A DNA stretch of 64,000 nucleotides from Lachnospiraceae bacterium (GTDB taxonomy: Bacteria; Bacillota; Clostridia; Lachnospirales; Lachnospiraceae): positions 62,001 through 126,000 of the forward strand of contig JAFXFO010000027.1 of assembly GCA_017520425.1 (NCBI GenBank). Direction: 5' to 3'. Positions 25,900-33,755 of the stretch are shown here, piece by piece. Numbering within the stretch: position 1 is the first letter of the stretch; each line of letters begins with the position of its first letter. The notes beneath the pieces were generated by a model. It worked only from the letters and a program-made list of their open reading frames with translations. It made no database searches and was not told the origin of the DNA. The translations under genes and the position numbers were made by a program.

Positions 25900-27207
25900 C
25901 TAAGCCAAATATTCATCAATGAATCCTATATAGTCCCGTTTCAGTACATCATCAGGATGTTCCAGATACCAGGCGTAGGCTTCCTTGAGACCTTCATAAA
26001 TACTTTTCTGGGTGGGCAGGAGCTTCTTCATTTCTGTGATGTCTAAAGTATAATCATAGTCATAGAAGCTGAAATAGTCACGCTGGTTGTTATGGTCTGT
26101 GACATATACTTTTTCCAGATTGCTGTCGGCGATAGAGTAGCACATTTCTACCCATTTATTGATATCGATGATTTCTTCGTTTCCCACATTGAAAATATGC
26201 TGCTTGGGATGGATTTGTATAATTTTCTCCATTAAAAGGCAGAGGTCTTCCACATGGAAGAACTGGAGAGGCATGGTGCCGTCCTTTGGTATGTAGAATT
26301 TTCTGCTGGCTTTGGCACAGTCAAAAACAAAGGATTCCCTGTATACATTATTCATGGGGCCGTACAAATAAGGCGGTCTCAAGATATAAGCATTGGGATT
26401 GTGCTTTAAAAGATACTTTTCTGCAGCGATTTTGCCCAGACCGTAGTCCTTCCAGATGCTGTTTTTGCCGATGGGCTGGGTCTCCTTGTAGGGCTGGGGC
26501 AGGGTTTCCGGATAAACGGCAGAAGAACTGATCAGGATATAGTCATCATAGCTTTCCAGCTCGTTTAATAAATCCTTAACGTCCATTTCTTCATAGGAGC
26601 AGGTATCCAAAACCACATCAAAATGGATGTTTTTCAGGATACCGTTTAAGAGATGACGGTCACTTTTAATAAATTTCACCCCATCCACCTGGGGATGGTT
26701 GCCACGATTGATAACATATACATCATAGCCCTTCTTTACAAAGTAGGTGGCAGTGTAGCGACTGACAAATACAGTACCGCCGTTGATTAGGATTCGTTTG
26801 GGTCTGTATGGATTGTTGTTCATATGGGTTGCTATGTCGTTTAAATTGTTTGTGTTCGAAGCGGAAGGCGTAGTAAGTTCGTTAATCAGATAATCAATGG
26901 TCTTCAGCTTTTGCTTGCGTTCGTAGATTTCATTCTTTAAAAGGTAAGCATGTTCATTTAGCAGGAAGGCAATGTCTGAGTGTACGGAATGGTCCTTTAG
27001 AATATTGTCGATATCGTCTAAGGATAAATCAATGCTTCTGAGAAGACAGATGAGTTTCAGCCTCTTCAAATCATCGTCCGTATAGATTCTGCGTCCGCCT
27101 GTGCCGATGGTGCTGGGGAGCAGCAGACCTCTTTCGTGATAGTATTGCACGGTTCTGACCGTAACGTTACAAGCCTTTGCCAATTCTCCTGCGGTGTATT
27201 GTGACAT
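25900..27207 (-). CDS. MerR-type regulator fused to an SDR/epimerase domain
   Basis: 435 residues in two parts. Residues 1-112 are a MerR DNA-binding domain and dimer helix (YTAGELAKACNVTVRTVQYY, GGRRIYTDDDLKRL, SLDDI). Residues ~135-435 are an extended-SDR NAD(P)-binding domain: RILINGGTVFVSRYT (Rossmann glycine loop with Ser at the third Gly), ISSSAVYP (catalytic Ser) and YGLGKIAAEK (YxxxK). Effector domains in MerR proteins are normally small; a whole epimerase/dehydratase fold is unusual. I infer a regulator that senses a nucleotide sugar or the NAD(P) state. AGGAGGT lies 7 bases before ATG, and its promoter has MerR geometry. Confidence 0.85.
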   Translation of the reverse strand: MSQYTAGELAKACNVTVRTVQYYHERGLLLPSTIGTGGRRIYTDDDLKRLKLICLLRSIDLSLDDIDNILKDHSVHSDIAFLLNEHAYLLKNEIYERKQKLKTIDYLINELTTPSASNTNNLNDIATHMNNNPYRPKRILINGGTVFVSRYTATYFVKKGYDVYVINRGNHPQVDGVKFIKSDRHLLNGILKNIHFDVVLDTCSYEEMDVKDLLNELESYDDYILISSSAVYPETLPQPYKETQPIGKNSIWKDYGLGKIAAEKYLLKHNPNAYILRPPYLYGPMNNVYRESFVFDCAKASRKFYIPKDGTMPLQFFHVEDLCLLMEKIIQIHPKQHIFNVGNEEIIDINKWVEMCYSIADSNLEKVYVTDHNNQRDYFSFYDYDYTLDITEMKKLLPTQKSIYEGLKEAYAWYLEHPDDVLKRDYIGFIDEYLA

Positions 27208-27230
27208 AGTCTGACCTCCTTTCCGCCTTA

Positions 27231-27261
27231 AGTATAAAACATCACGTTACGTGATGTGCAA
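27231..27261 (-). promoter_or_regulatory. MerR-type promoter with 19-bp spacer and palindromic operator
   Basis: Reading the minus strand: TTGCAC (27256-27261), exactly 19 bp, TATACT (27231-27236). The spacer is filled by the perfect palindrome ACATCACGTTACGTGATGT (27239-27257, odd centre). A long spacer with the operator between -35 and -10 is the hallmark of MerR control, implying that the gene regulates itself. Confidence 0.88.
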
Positions 27262-27362
27262 GAGGGAAAATTAATTTTCTTCATTAAGGATTATACGCTT
27301 GTAGTGAGGGGGAATGCAAGCGACTTTGGAAAGGGAGAAGGGGAATAAATACAAAACTAAGG

Positions 27363-27391
27363 TTGACAGGTAGTAATTATCGTGTTATTAT
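27363..27391 (+). promoter_or_regulatory. promoter of the leader peptide-ATPase transcript
   Basis: TTGACA (27363-27368), 17 bp, TATTAT (27386-27391). Transcription would start near 27398, about 270 bases before the ATPase start codon, leaving a long 5' leader. Confidence 0.85.
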
Positions 27392-27436
27392 CCTAACAAC
27401 AATCAATTTGCAGGTATGAGAAAAGAGGTGATTAAT

Positions 27437-27490
27437 ATGACAAGAACAATTCCATCAAGAGTCGTATTAACCACCTATTTATTTTTCTAA
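27437..27490 (+). CDS. 17-residue leader peptide
   Basis: MTRTIPSRVVLTTYLFF followed by TAA. AGAGGTGA at 27424 gives a good ribosome binding site. It lies between a consensus promoter and an intrinsic terminator in the leader of the ATPase gene. Codons TTA ACC AC (27467-27474) can pair with GTGGTTAA (27526-27533) beside the terminator stem, and TTTCTAA (27484, across the stop) with TTAGAAA (27504). I infer a regulatory peptide of the ribosome-stalling or attenuation kind. No enrichment for one amino acid points to a tRNA-charging attenuator. Confidence 0.65.
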   Translation: MTRTIPSRVVLTTYLFF

Positions 27491-27532
27491 TAGCTGCAGT
27501 AAGTTAGAAATCATATATTATTTTCGTGGTTA

Positions 27533-27558
27533 AAGAGTTCCTAGGGGATTCTTTTTTT
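27533..27558 (+). terminator. leader terminator before the ABC-class ATPase
   Basis: AAGAGTTCC-tag-GGGATTCTT (with G-T pairs) followed by seven T. It lies 43 bases after the leader peptide stop codon and 107 bases before the ATPase gene, as expected for an attenuator. Confidence 0.75.
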
Positions 27559-27598
27559 GTTGTTCTTTTATACGCTGCAAGCAGTAAACCATTAATAT

Positions 27599-27630
27599 TT
27601 CGGGATGTGTTTTGTGAAATACATCCCGGA
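27599..27630 (+). other. second hairpin in the ATPase leader
   Basis: TTCGGGATGT pairs with ACATCCCGGAA around a short inner TTT/AAA stem. It has no T-run. The ATPase ribosome binding site (AGAGAGG, ~27652) is about 20 bases downstream. Confidence 0.6.
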
Positions 27631-27665
27631 AGCAAGCGAAAGTGCAGAAGTAAGAGAGGTATAAA

Positions 27666-29402
27666 ATGAACAGATTTAAGAGTATTATGTGGCCGGGCCA
27701 CACACAAAGAAAACAATATTTGCACCACTTATTCACGGATAGGCAGGTGCATAACAGTTCCTTAAACAGCTATGACCAATATGTAGAGGATGAAAAAGTA
27801 TTTCACTATCGGAATATTTCTTTCGAGTTTGAAGGCACCGGGTACCGCACCATGGAAAAGCTGGTACTGTATGTGAATGTGCACGAGGAAGAGTTGTATC
27901 TGGGAGAGGAAATAGCACCTAAGGCGACTGCCTATGAGGATTATCTTTTACGAAAACTATCACAAGCCATGAATGAGCTTTGCCTAAGTTATCAGAATGA
28001 CCATAAAAGCAGTCGTGAAAAGCCACATTTTTCCATGCAGACTGTGACAAGCGTGGTGCAAAGAAGAAACGGATGCCGGTATCAGCAGGAAAGGGAAAGA
28101 TTTCGCCTCAGGATTCATTTTAAGGTGCCGCTGATTAACGAGATTTATCTAAATGCGAAAAGCTTCGTACGGACGGTAAAGGATATGTTGGAGTTGGTTT
28201 GCGATAGCTTAGATGCGCTGGATAAAGATGAATTAAGAAAACATATAGAACTGTATGGCAGGCAGCAGGAGATTCGGGAATTCCTTAAGGAGAAGGGATA
28301 TATCGCCTTTGTGGGCAATGGCAGCATCCTGCCCAGACAGGGAGAGACAGAACAGCCTATGGTAGGGGCCATCCCCTTCGAAAGTCCCAAGGAAATGGAG
28401 ATACAAATTCCACTAAGGGATGGAAGTACTATTAACGGTATGGGGCTTAAAAAAGGAGTAACAGTGATTACCGGTGGTGGATATTCCGGAAAGAGTACGT
28501 TGCTGGATGCTTTAGAAGCAGGCATTTATCCTCATATAAACGGGGATGGCAGGGAGTATGTGATTACGGACCAATCTGCTTGCAAAATTTATGCGGAAGA
28601 CGGACGATTTATAAAGGATACCAATATAGCCCCCTTTTTCGGTCATATGCCGGGAAATGCGGAGGTTGAGTGCTTTTCTACTGCCAGAGCCAGCGGTAGT
28701 GTATCCCAGGCTACAGGTATCATTGAGGCGGTTTATGGGGAATGTAAGCTTCTGATGATTGACGAAGACACCAGTGCTACCAACTTTATGATAAGGGATG
28801 AAAAGATGCGAAGGTTGGTAGAAAAGGAACCAATCATTCCCTTTACGGACAGGGTGCGGGAACTGAGTAATATGGGGATTTCCACAGTACTTGTCATCGG
28901 CGGTTCCGGTGAATATTTGAAATATGCGGATACCGTGCTTTTGATGGAGGATTATGAGGCAAAGGATAAGACGGATTTGGTGAAGAAAATCCTACAGGAG
29001 GAACCGGAAGCTTCAGTGACGATACCCGTGGAAAAGAGCAATCATTGGACTGCCGAAAAGAAGTTGCATACACAGATGAATCAAAAGGAGTTTTTCTACT
29101 GCGAATGTGTGCAGATTGAGAATGCCAGATATATCAAGCTGGATGAATATGTGGCGGATATCAGTAAGCTGACGGCAGTGATTTCCGATGACCAGATTAA
29201 CAGTCTTACCTATATGATTGAGGGGCTGTTGGGAGAGAAGGATACCAATAAGGATTTGTATGAGAGGTGCCGGCAGCAGGTGGACAACTTGTTTGAGAAT
29301 ACGGGGTCTACCATATTGTCCTTTTCCCATAAGTATGAGCTGTGGCTGGAGAATGTGAGACCATTGGATTTGCTGATGGCGGTTAGCCGTTTAAGGGTGT
29401 AA
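27666..29402 (+). CDS. predicted ATPase of the ABC class (COG3044 type)
   Basis: 578 residues. A ~240-residue N-terminal region precedes an ABC-like nucleotide-binding core: Walker A GGGYSGKSTLLDAL (~residue 276), a signature-like ASGSVSQAT and Walker B LLMIDEDTSATNFM. There are no membrane helices. This family is widespread in Firmicutes and has no assigned function. The long leader with a small peptide and terminator suggests expression coupled to translation state. GAGAGG precedes ATG 27666. It is monocistronic, since hisS has its own promoter. Confidence 0.88.
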   Translation: MNRFKSIMWPGHTQRKQYLHHLFTDRQVHNSSLNSYDQYVEDEKVFHYRNISFEFEGTGYRTMEKLVLYVNVHEEELYLGEEIAPKATAYEDYLLRKLSQAMNELCLSYQNDHKSSREKPHFSMQTVTSVVQRRNGCRYQQERERFRLRIHFKVPLINEIYLNAKSFVRTVKDMLELVCDSLDALDKDELRKHIELYGRQQEIREFLKEKGYIAFVGNGSILPRQGETEQPMVGAIPFESPKEMEIQIPLRDGSTINGMGLKKGVTVITGGGYSGKSTLLDALEAGIYPHINGDGREYVITDQSACKIYAEDGRFIKDTNIAPFFGHMPGNAEVECFSTARASGSVSQATGIIEAVYGECKLLMIDEDTSATNFMIRDEKMRRLVEKEPIIPFTDRVRELSNMGISTVLVIGGSGEYLKYADTVLLMEDYEAKDKTDLVKKILQEEPEASVTIPVEKSNHWTAEKKLHTQMNQKEFFYCECVQIENARYIKLDEYVADISKLTAVISDDQINSLTYMIEGLLGEKDTNKDLYERCRQQVDNLFENTGSTILSFSHKYELWLENVRPLDLLMAVSRLRV

Positions 29403-29430
29403 AAAGGTGCTATTTCTCGCATATCTTCTC

Positions 29431-29459
29431 TTGACATAATCCACTAAAAATCATAAGAT
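29431..29459 (+). promoter_or_regulatory. promoter of hisS-aspS
   Basis: TTGACA (29431-29436), 17 bp, TAAGAT (29454-29459). The leader is only ~60 bases long, too short for a T-box. Confidence 0.82.
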
Positions 29460-29528
29460 AGATTAGATAGTGAAGTATAAGGAAAAGTGTGTAAAAAAAT
29501 ATTTACGCAGGAAACAGGAGAGAAAGCT

Positions 29529-30800
29529 ATGGCACTGAGTAAGAAACCGGTTACCGGTATGAAGGACATTTTGCCGGAGGAAATGCAGATTCGTGATTAT
29601 GTCATAAGTGTGATTAAGGATACTTATGCGAAGTTCGGATTTACCTCCATTGAGACTCCTTGCATGGAGAATATAGCCAACCTGACCAATAAGCAGGGCG
29701 GCGACAATGAAAAGCTGATTTTTAAGATTTTGAAGAGAGGCGAGAAGTTGAATGTGGAAGCAGCTACTACCGAGGAAGAGGTAGTGGATGGCGGTCTTCG
29801 TTACGACCTCACCGTGCCCTTGGTACGTTACTATTCCAACAATGCAGCAAATCTGCCTTCCCCTTTTAAGTCATTACAGATGGGTAATGTATGGCGTGCG
29901 GACAGACCTCAGAGAGGCCGTTACCGCCAGTTTATGCAGTGTGATATTGATATTTTGGGCGAGCCCTCTAATTTGGCTGAAATTGAGCTGATTCTGGCGA
30001 CTACCACCACTATTGGTAAGTTGGGCTTCAAGAACTTCCAGATTCGTATCAATGACCGTCAGATTCTGAAGGCTATGGCAGCTTACAGCGGTTTTGCGGA
30101 AGAGTCTTATGACAGCGTATTTATTACCCTGGATAAGATGGACAAGATTGGTCTGGATGGCGTAAAGGCTGAGCTGATTGCCAATGGTTTTGCAGAGGCG
30201 TCAGTGGAGAAGTATCTGAATCTCTTTGCTGAGTTGGATAAAATCGAAACAGCAGTAGATAAGGTGGCATATCTGGCAAACACTCTGGAGGGTGTACTTG
30301 CACAGGATGTACACGAAGGTCTTTTAGAGATTATTAACAGTGTGGAAGCCACCAAGAATGCACAGTTCGATATGGTATTTGATGCAACTTTAGTACGTGG
30401 TATGTCTTACTACACCGGTACCATATTTGAGATTGCTATCCCTGAGTTCGGCGGAAGCTGCGGTGGCGGTGGACGTTACGACAAGATGGTAGGCAAGTTT
30501 GCCGGCAATGATGTGCCCGCTTGCGGTTTCTCCATTGGTTTCGAACGTATCGTACTTTTACTGATGGAAAGTGGCTTCAAGGTACCTACACAGCCTAAGA
30601 AGAAGGCATTCTTAATCGAAAAGGGTGTGAGCGGAGAAGAGCTTTGCAAGGTGATCGGACAGGCCCAGGAAGCCCGTAAGGAAGGCTTGCAGGTACTGGT
30701 TGCCCGTATGAATAAGAACAAGAAGTTCCAGAAGGAACAACTGATGAAGGAATGCTACGAGGAGTTCGTAGAATTCTATAAAGATCCTTTGAAGAATTAA
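29529..30800 (+). CDS. hisS: histidyl-tRNA synthetase
   Basis: 423 residues, class II synthetase. Motif 1 surrounds FTSIETP, motif 2 is VWRADRPQRGRYRQFMQCDID, the histidine motif is LVRGMSYYTGTIFEI and motif 3 is ACGFSIGFERI. The start is ATG 29529 with AGGAG 8 bases upstream; an earlier GTG frame from 29487 has no such site. It is followed by aspS after 17 bp, the usual Firmicute pair. Confidence 0.96.
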   Translation: MALSKKPVTGMKDILPEEMQIRDYVISVIKDTYAKFGFTSIETPCMENIANLTNKQGGDNEKLIFKILKRGEKLNVEAATTEEEVVDGGLRYDLTVPLVRYYSNNAANLPSPFKSLQMGNVWRADRPQRGRYRQFMQCDIDILGEPSNLAEIELILATTTTIGKLGFKNFQIRINDRQILKAMAAYSGFAEESYDSVFITLDKMDKIGLDGVKAELIANGFAEASVEKYLNLFAELDKIETAVDKVAYLANTLEGVLAQDVHEGLLEIINSVEATKNAQFDMVFDATLVRGMSYYTGTIFEIAIPEFGGSCGGGGRYDKMVGKFAGNDVPACGFSIGFERIVLLLMESGFKVPTQPKKKAFLIEKGVSGEELCKVIGQAQEARKEGLQVLVARMNKNKKFQKEQLMKECYEEFVEFYKDPLKN

Positions 30801-30817
30801 TGGAGGTAAGATAAATC

Positions 30818-32623
30818 ATGGCAGAGTCAATGAAGGGCTTGAAGAGAAGCTGTAGATGTGCAGAATTAAATGCCGCTAATGTAGGCGAAACCGTAACCGT
30901 TATGGGTTGGGTACAGAAGCAGCGTAATAAGGGTGGTATTATTTTCGTAGATATGAGAGACAGAAGCGGTTTGCTTCAGGTGATTTTTGAAGAAACCGAT
31001 TGTGGCGCTGAGAACTTTGAGAAGGCATATCATCTGCGTAGCGAGTTCGTAATCGCAGTGGTAGGTAAGGTGTGCAAGCGTGAAGGTGCTGTAAACGAGA
31101 ACCTGGCAACCGGTGAAATCGAAATCCGTGCGACCGAGCTTCGTGTATTATCCGAGGCAGAAACACCTCCGTTCCCTATCGAGGCAGATTCCAAGACCAA
31201 GGAAGAATTGCGTTTGAAGTATCGCTATCTGGACTTAAGAAGACCGGATATTCAGAATAATTTAATCTTAAGAAGTAAGATTGCTACCACCACCAGAGCT
31301 TTTCTGGCAGAGGAAGGTTTCCTGGAGATCGAGACTCCCATGCTTTGCAAGTCCACACCGGAAGGTGCAAGAGATTATCTGGTGCCCAGCCGTGTGCATC
31401 CGGGACATTTTTATGCATTGCCCCAGTCTCCTCAGATTTTCAAGCAGCTACTTATGTGCTCCGGCTATGACAGATACTTCCAGCTGGCAAAGTGCTTCCG
31501 TGACGAAGACCTTCGTGCAGACAGACAGCCGGAATTTACTCAGGTGGACTTGGAAATGTCTTTCGTAGATGTGGATGATGTCATCGATGCTACCGAAAGA
31601 ATGGTACAGAGAGTTTGTAAGGAAGCCATCGGCTTGGAGGTACAGCTTCCCATTAAGCGTATGACCTGGCAGGATGCCATGGACCGCTTTGGTTCCGACA
31701 AGCCGGATACCCGTTTCGGTATGGAACTTACAGATGTTTCTGATGTAGTTAAGGGCTGTGGCTTCGGCGTATTTACCGGCGCTATTGAAAACGGCGGTTC
31801 CGTAAGAGGTATTACTGTAAAGGGACAGGCTGAAATGCCTCGTAAGAAGATTGATGCCCTGACTGCTTTTGTAAAGGATTACGGCGCAAAGGGTCTGGCT
31901 TACCTTTCCATCCAGCCCGACGGCAGCTATAAGTCTTCCTTTGCCAAGTTTATGACGGAAGAGGAATTAAAGGCATTGTCTGAGGCTATGGGCGCAGAAG
32001 CTGGGGATTTGATGTTCTTTGCTGCGGATAAGAATAGCGTAGTTTGGGCTTCTCTTGGTGCACTTCGTATTGAAGTGGCTAAGCAGCTGGATATGATTGA
32101 TAATGACAGATTTGACTTCCTGTGGGTAACCGAATTCCCTCTTTTAGAGTGGAATGAGGATGAGAACCGCTTTGTAGCAATGCATCATCCTTTCACCATG
32201 CCTATGGATGAAGATTTGCAGTATTTGGATACCGACCCCGGCAGAGTACGTGCAAAGGCTTATGATATCGTATTAAACGGCGTCGAGCTGGGCGGCGGTA
32301 GCGTACGTATTTTCCAGAGCGATGTACAGGAGAAGATGTTCGAGGTACTGGGCTTTAGCAAGGAAGATGCTTACGAAAGATTCGGCTTCCTGTTGAATGC
32401 GTTTAAGTACGGTGTGCCTCCTCACGCAGGTCTGGCCATCGGTTTGGACCGTTTCGTAATGCTTCTTGTAAAGGCTGACAATATCCGTGAAGTAATCGCC
32501 TTCCCTAAGGTGAAGGATGCATCCTGTCTCATGACAGAGGCTCCCGGTCTGGTAGACGATAAGCAGCTGGATGAATTACAGATTGCATTGGCACTGGTGG
32601 AAGCAGAAACAGTGGAAGAATAA
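30818..32623 (+). CDS. aspS: aspartyl-tRNA synthetase, bacterial type
   Basis: 601 residues. An N-terminal anticodon-binding OB fold (VTVMGWVQKQRNKGGIIFVD) is followed by class II motif 2 (FRDEDLRADRQPEFTQVD), the bacteria-specific GAD insertion (~residues 300-420) and motif 3 (GLAIGLDRFVM). GGAGG lies 11 bases before ATG 30818. A terminator follows the stop codon. Confidence 0.97.
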   Translation: MAESMKGLKRSCRCAELNAANVGETVTVMGWVQKQRNKGGIIFVDMRDRSGLLQVIFEETDCGAENFEKAYHLRSEFVIAVVGKVCKREGAVNENLATGEIEIRATELRVLSEAETPPFPIEADSKTKEELRLKYRYLDLRRPDIQNNLILRSKIATTTRAFLAEEGFLEIETPMLCKSTPEGARDYLVPSRVHPGHFYALPQSPQIFKQLLMCSGYDRYFQLAKCFRDEDLRADRQPEFTQVDLEMSFVDVDDVIDATERMVQRVCKEAIGLEVQLPIKRMTWQDAMDRFGSDKPDTRFGMELTDVSDVVKGCGFGVFTGAIENGGSVRGITVKGQAEMPRKKIDALTAFVKDYGAKGLAYLSIQPDGSYKSSFAKFMTEEELKALSEAMGAEAGDLMFFAADKNSVVWASLGALRIEVAKQLDMIDNDRFDFLWVTEFPLLEWNEDENRFVAMHHPFTMPMDEDLQYLDTDPGRVRAKAYDIVLNGVELGGGSVRIFQSDVQEKMFEVLGFSKEDAYERFGFLLNAFKYGVPPHAGLAIGLDRFVMLLVKADNIREVIAFPKVKDASCLMTEAPGLVDDKQLDELQIALALVEAETVEE

Positions 32624-32636
32624 TCAAATAAAGATA

Positions 32637-32670
32637 GCCAAAAAGAGTTGCCGGGCAACTCTTTTTTGGC
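32637..32670 (+). terminator. intrinsic terminator after aspS
   Basis: GCCAAAAAGAGTTGCC pairs with GGCAACTCTTTTTTGGC. It marks the end of the conserved block; accessory DNA follows. Confidence 0.93.
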
Positions 32671-32739
32671 ATTGTACAGATAGTACGATAGAGCTAATTA
32701 TTTTTGAAGTGGAAGTTCATTTTTCGAAATTGTTGTGGT

Positions 32740-32994
32740 TTGGGCATGAAAGGTTAAAATAGAGTGTTTATGTCCAAAATAGGGCGCATAATAGTGAGAT
32801 TTTTAAATGAACATATTCTTTTTGGGCAGAAAGAATATAAAACTTAAATATATGCCCAAGATAATGGTTGATTATTGGACATAAAACGCATGATTTTTTA
32901 ATCTATGCCCAAAAGCGCTATTTATAGTACAATTTGGATCATAAGAAGCTTGAAAATTGGGCATAGACAAGCAAACGGAGTGACATATGCCCAA
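32740..32994. repeat. four inverted-repeat units TTGGGCATA-N20-TATGCCCAA
   Basis: Units at 32740-32777, 32822-32859, 32875-32912 and 32957-32994 are each 38 bp: a 9-bp left arm (TTGGGCATA type), exactly 20 bases, and the complementary 9-bp right arm (TATGCCCAA type). Arms differ from consensus at 0-1 positions each; the last unit is perfect. The four 20-base centres do not resemble one another. Gaps between units are 44, 15 and 44 bp. Weaker half-sites lie at ~32781 and ~32934. The rest of the 458-bp gap between aspS and the SMI1-like gene is AT-rich, with a possible -10 (TATAAT, 33016). Confidence 0.85.
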
Positions 32995-33081
32995 AGAAGA
33001 ATTAGTAAGTGATGATATAATATATTCATTCTAAGTGACATTTATATGGACGATGCATTGAATAGAAAGCGAGAATAGATT

Positions 33082-33744
33082 ATGTTTCAAAGAGAAGAAA
33101 CACTGAAAATATTAAGTCAAGCTCAAAAAGTAGATAAAAAGTTTGAGTTATTTGGTTCTTCTACACATAAATACAAGCTAAATCCACCTATCCAAGCATC
33201 TTTTGTAAGAAGTATTGAAGAGAAATATGGCTTTACACTTCCGGAGGATTATTTTAGATTTATTACAGAAGTAGCGGATGGTGGTGCGGGTCCTGACTAT
33301 GGGATACAATCCTTTACAAAGTTTTTAACAGAGGGAGTTGATTCTTATTCAAAAGGATATTGGAAAGAATATCGCTATAGTTTAGCTAAACCATTTGTAC
33401 CCAGAGCGATGGTTTCAGAAGAAGTAGAAGAGTTTGCATTTGCCAGATAGGCTTATGAGGAAAATCCGGAACATTTCTTTGTCTACGAAAAAGGAGATGA
33501 GAACGAGTTGTGTGATACGGATGGCTATTTGACTTTGGGGACTCATGGTTGTCAATGGGACTTTGGTTTAATAATAACCGGTGATAGACGTGGTCAGGTG
33601 TTTGATTATGATAATGAAGGTGCCTATAGCTTTGTGGCAAATAGCTTTACGGAGTTTTATGAAAATTGGCTAAACAGAATTGCAGACGAAGAAATGTTCC
33701 GACGAGAACTGGAAGAACGTAGGAAGCGTTTGGGGAGGAGGTAA
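33082..33744 (+). pseudogene. SMI1/KNR4-like gene interrupted by an in-frame TAG
   Basis: One reading frame of 220 sense codons with a TAG at 33448-33450 (codon 123). The part before the stop has the SMI1/KNR4 pattern IEEKYGFTLPEDYFRFITEV and GGAGPDYGI. The part after it continues the domain (HFFVYEKGD, CQWDFGLIITGDRRGQVFDY) to TAA 33742. SMI1/KNR4 domains in bacteria are often immunity proteins of contact-dependent or secreted toxins; no toxin gene is visible nearby. A single base change (for example CAG to TAG) would explain it. It could also be a sequencing error. The ~122-residue upstream part alone might still be made. Confidence 0.8.
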
Positions 33745-33755
33745 TTTCAGAAGAA

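Noticed and set aside
26286..26531. Plus-strand frame inside the MerR-SDR gene
   Set aside because: Cys/Trp/Arg-rich shadow of a well-supported minus-strand gene.
29460..29528. T-box riboswitch before hisS
   Set aside because: The leader is only about 60 bases and shows neither the T-box sequence nor a terminator.
32740..32994. CRISPR array
   Set aside because: The repeats are 9-bp inverted arms, not direct repeats of ~24-40 bp, the gaps are uneven and no cas gene is present.
33448..33450. TAG read as pyrrolysine
   Set aside because: No pyrrolysine synthesis genes or matching tRNA are seen in the window, and a second broken gene nearby uses TAA, so decay or error is simpler.
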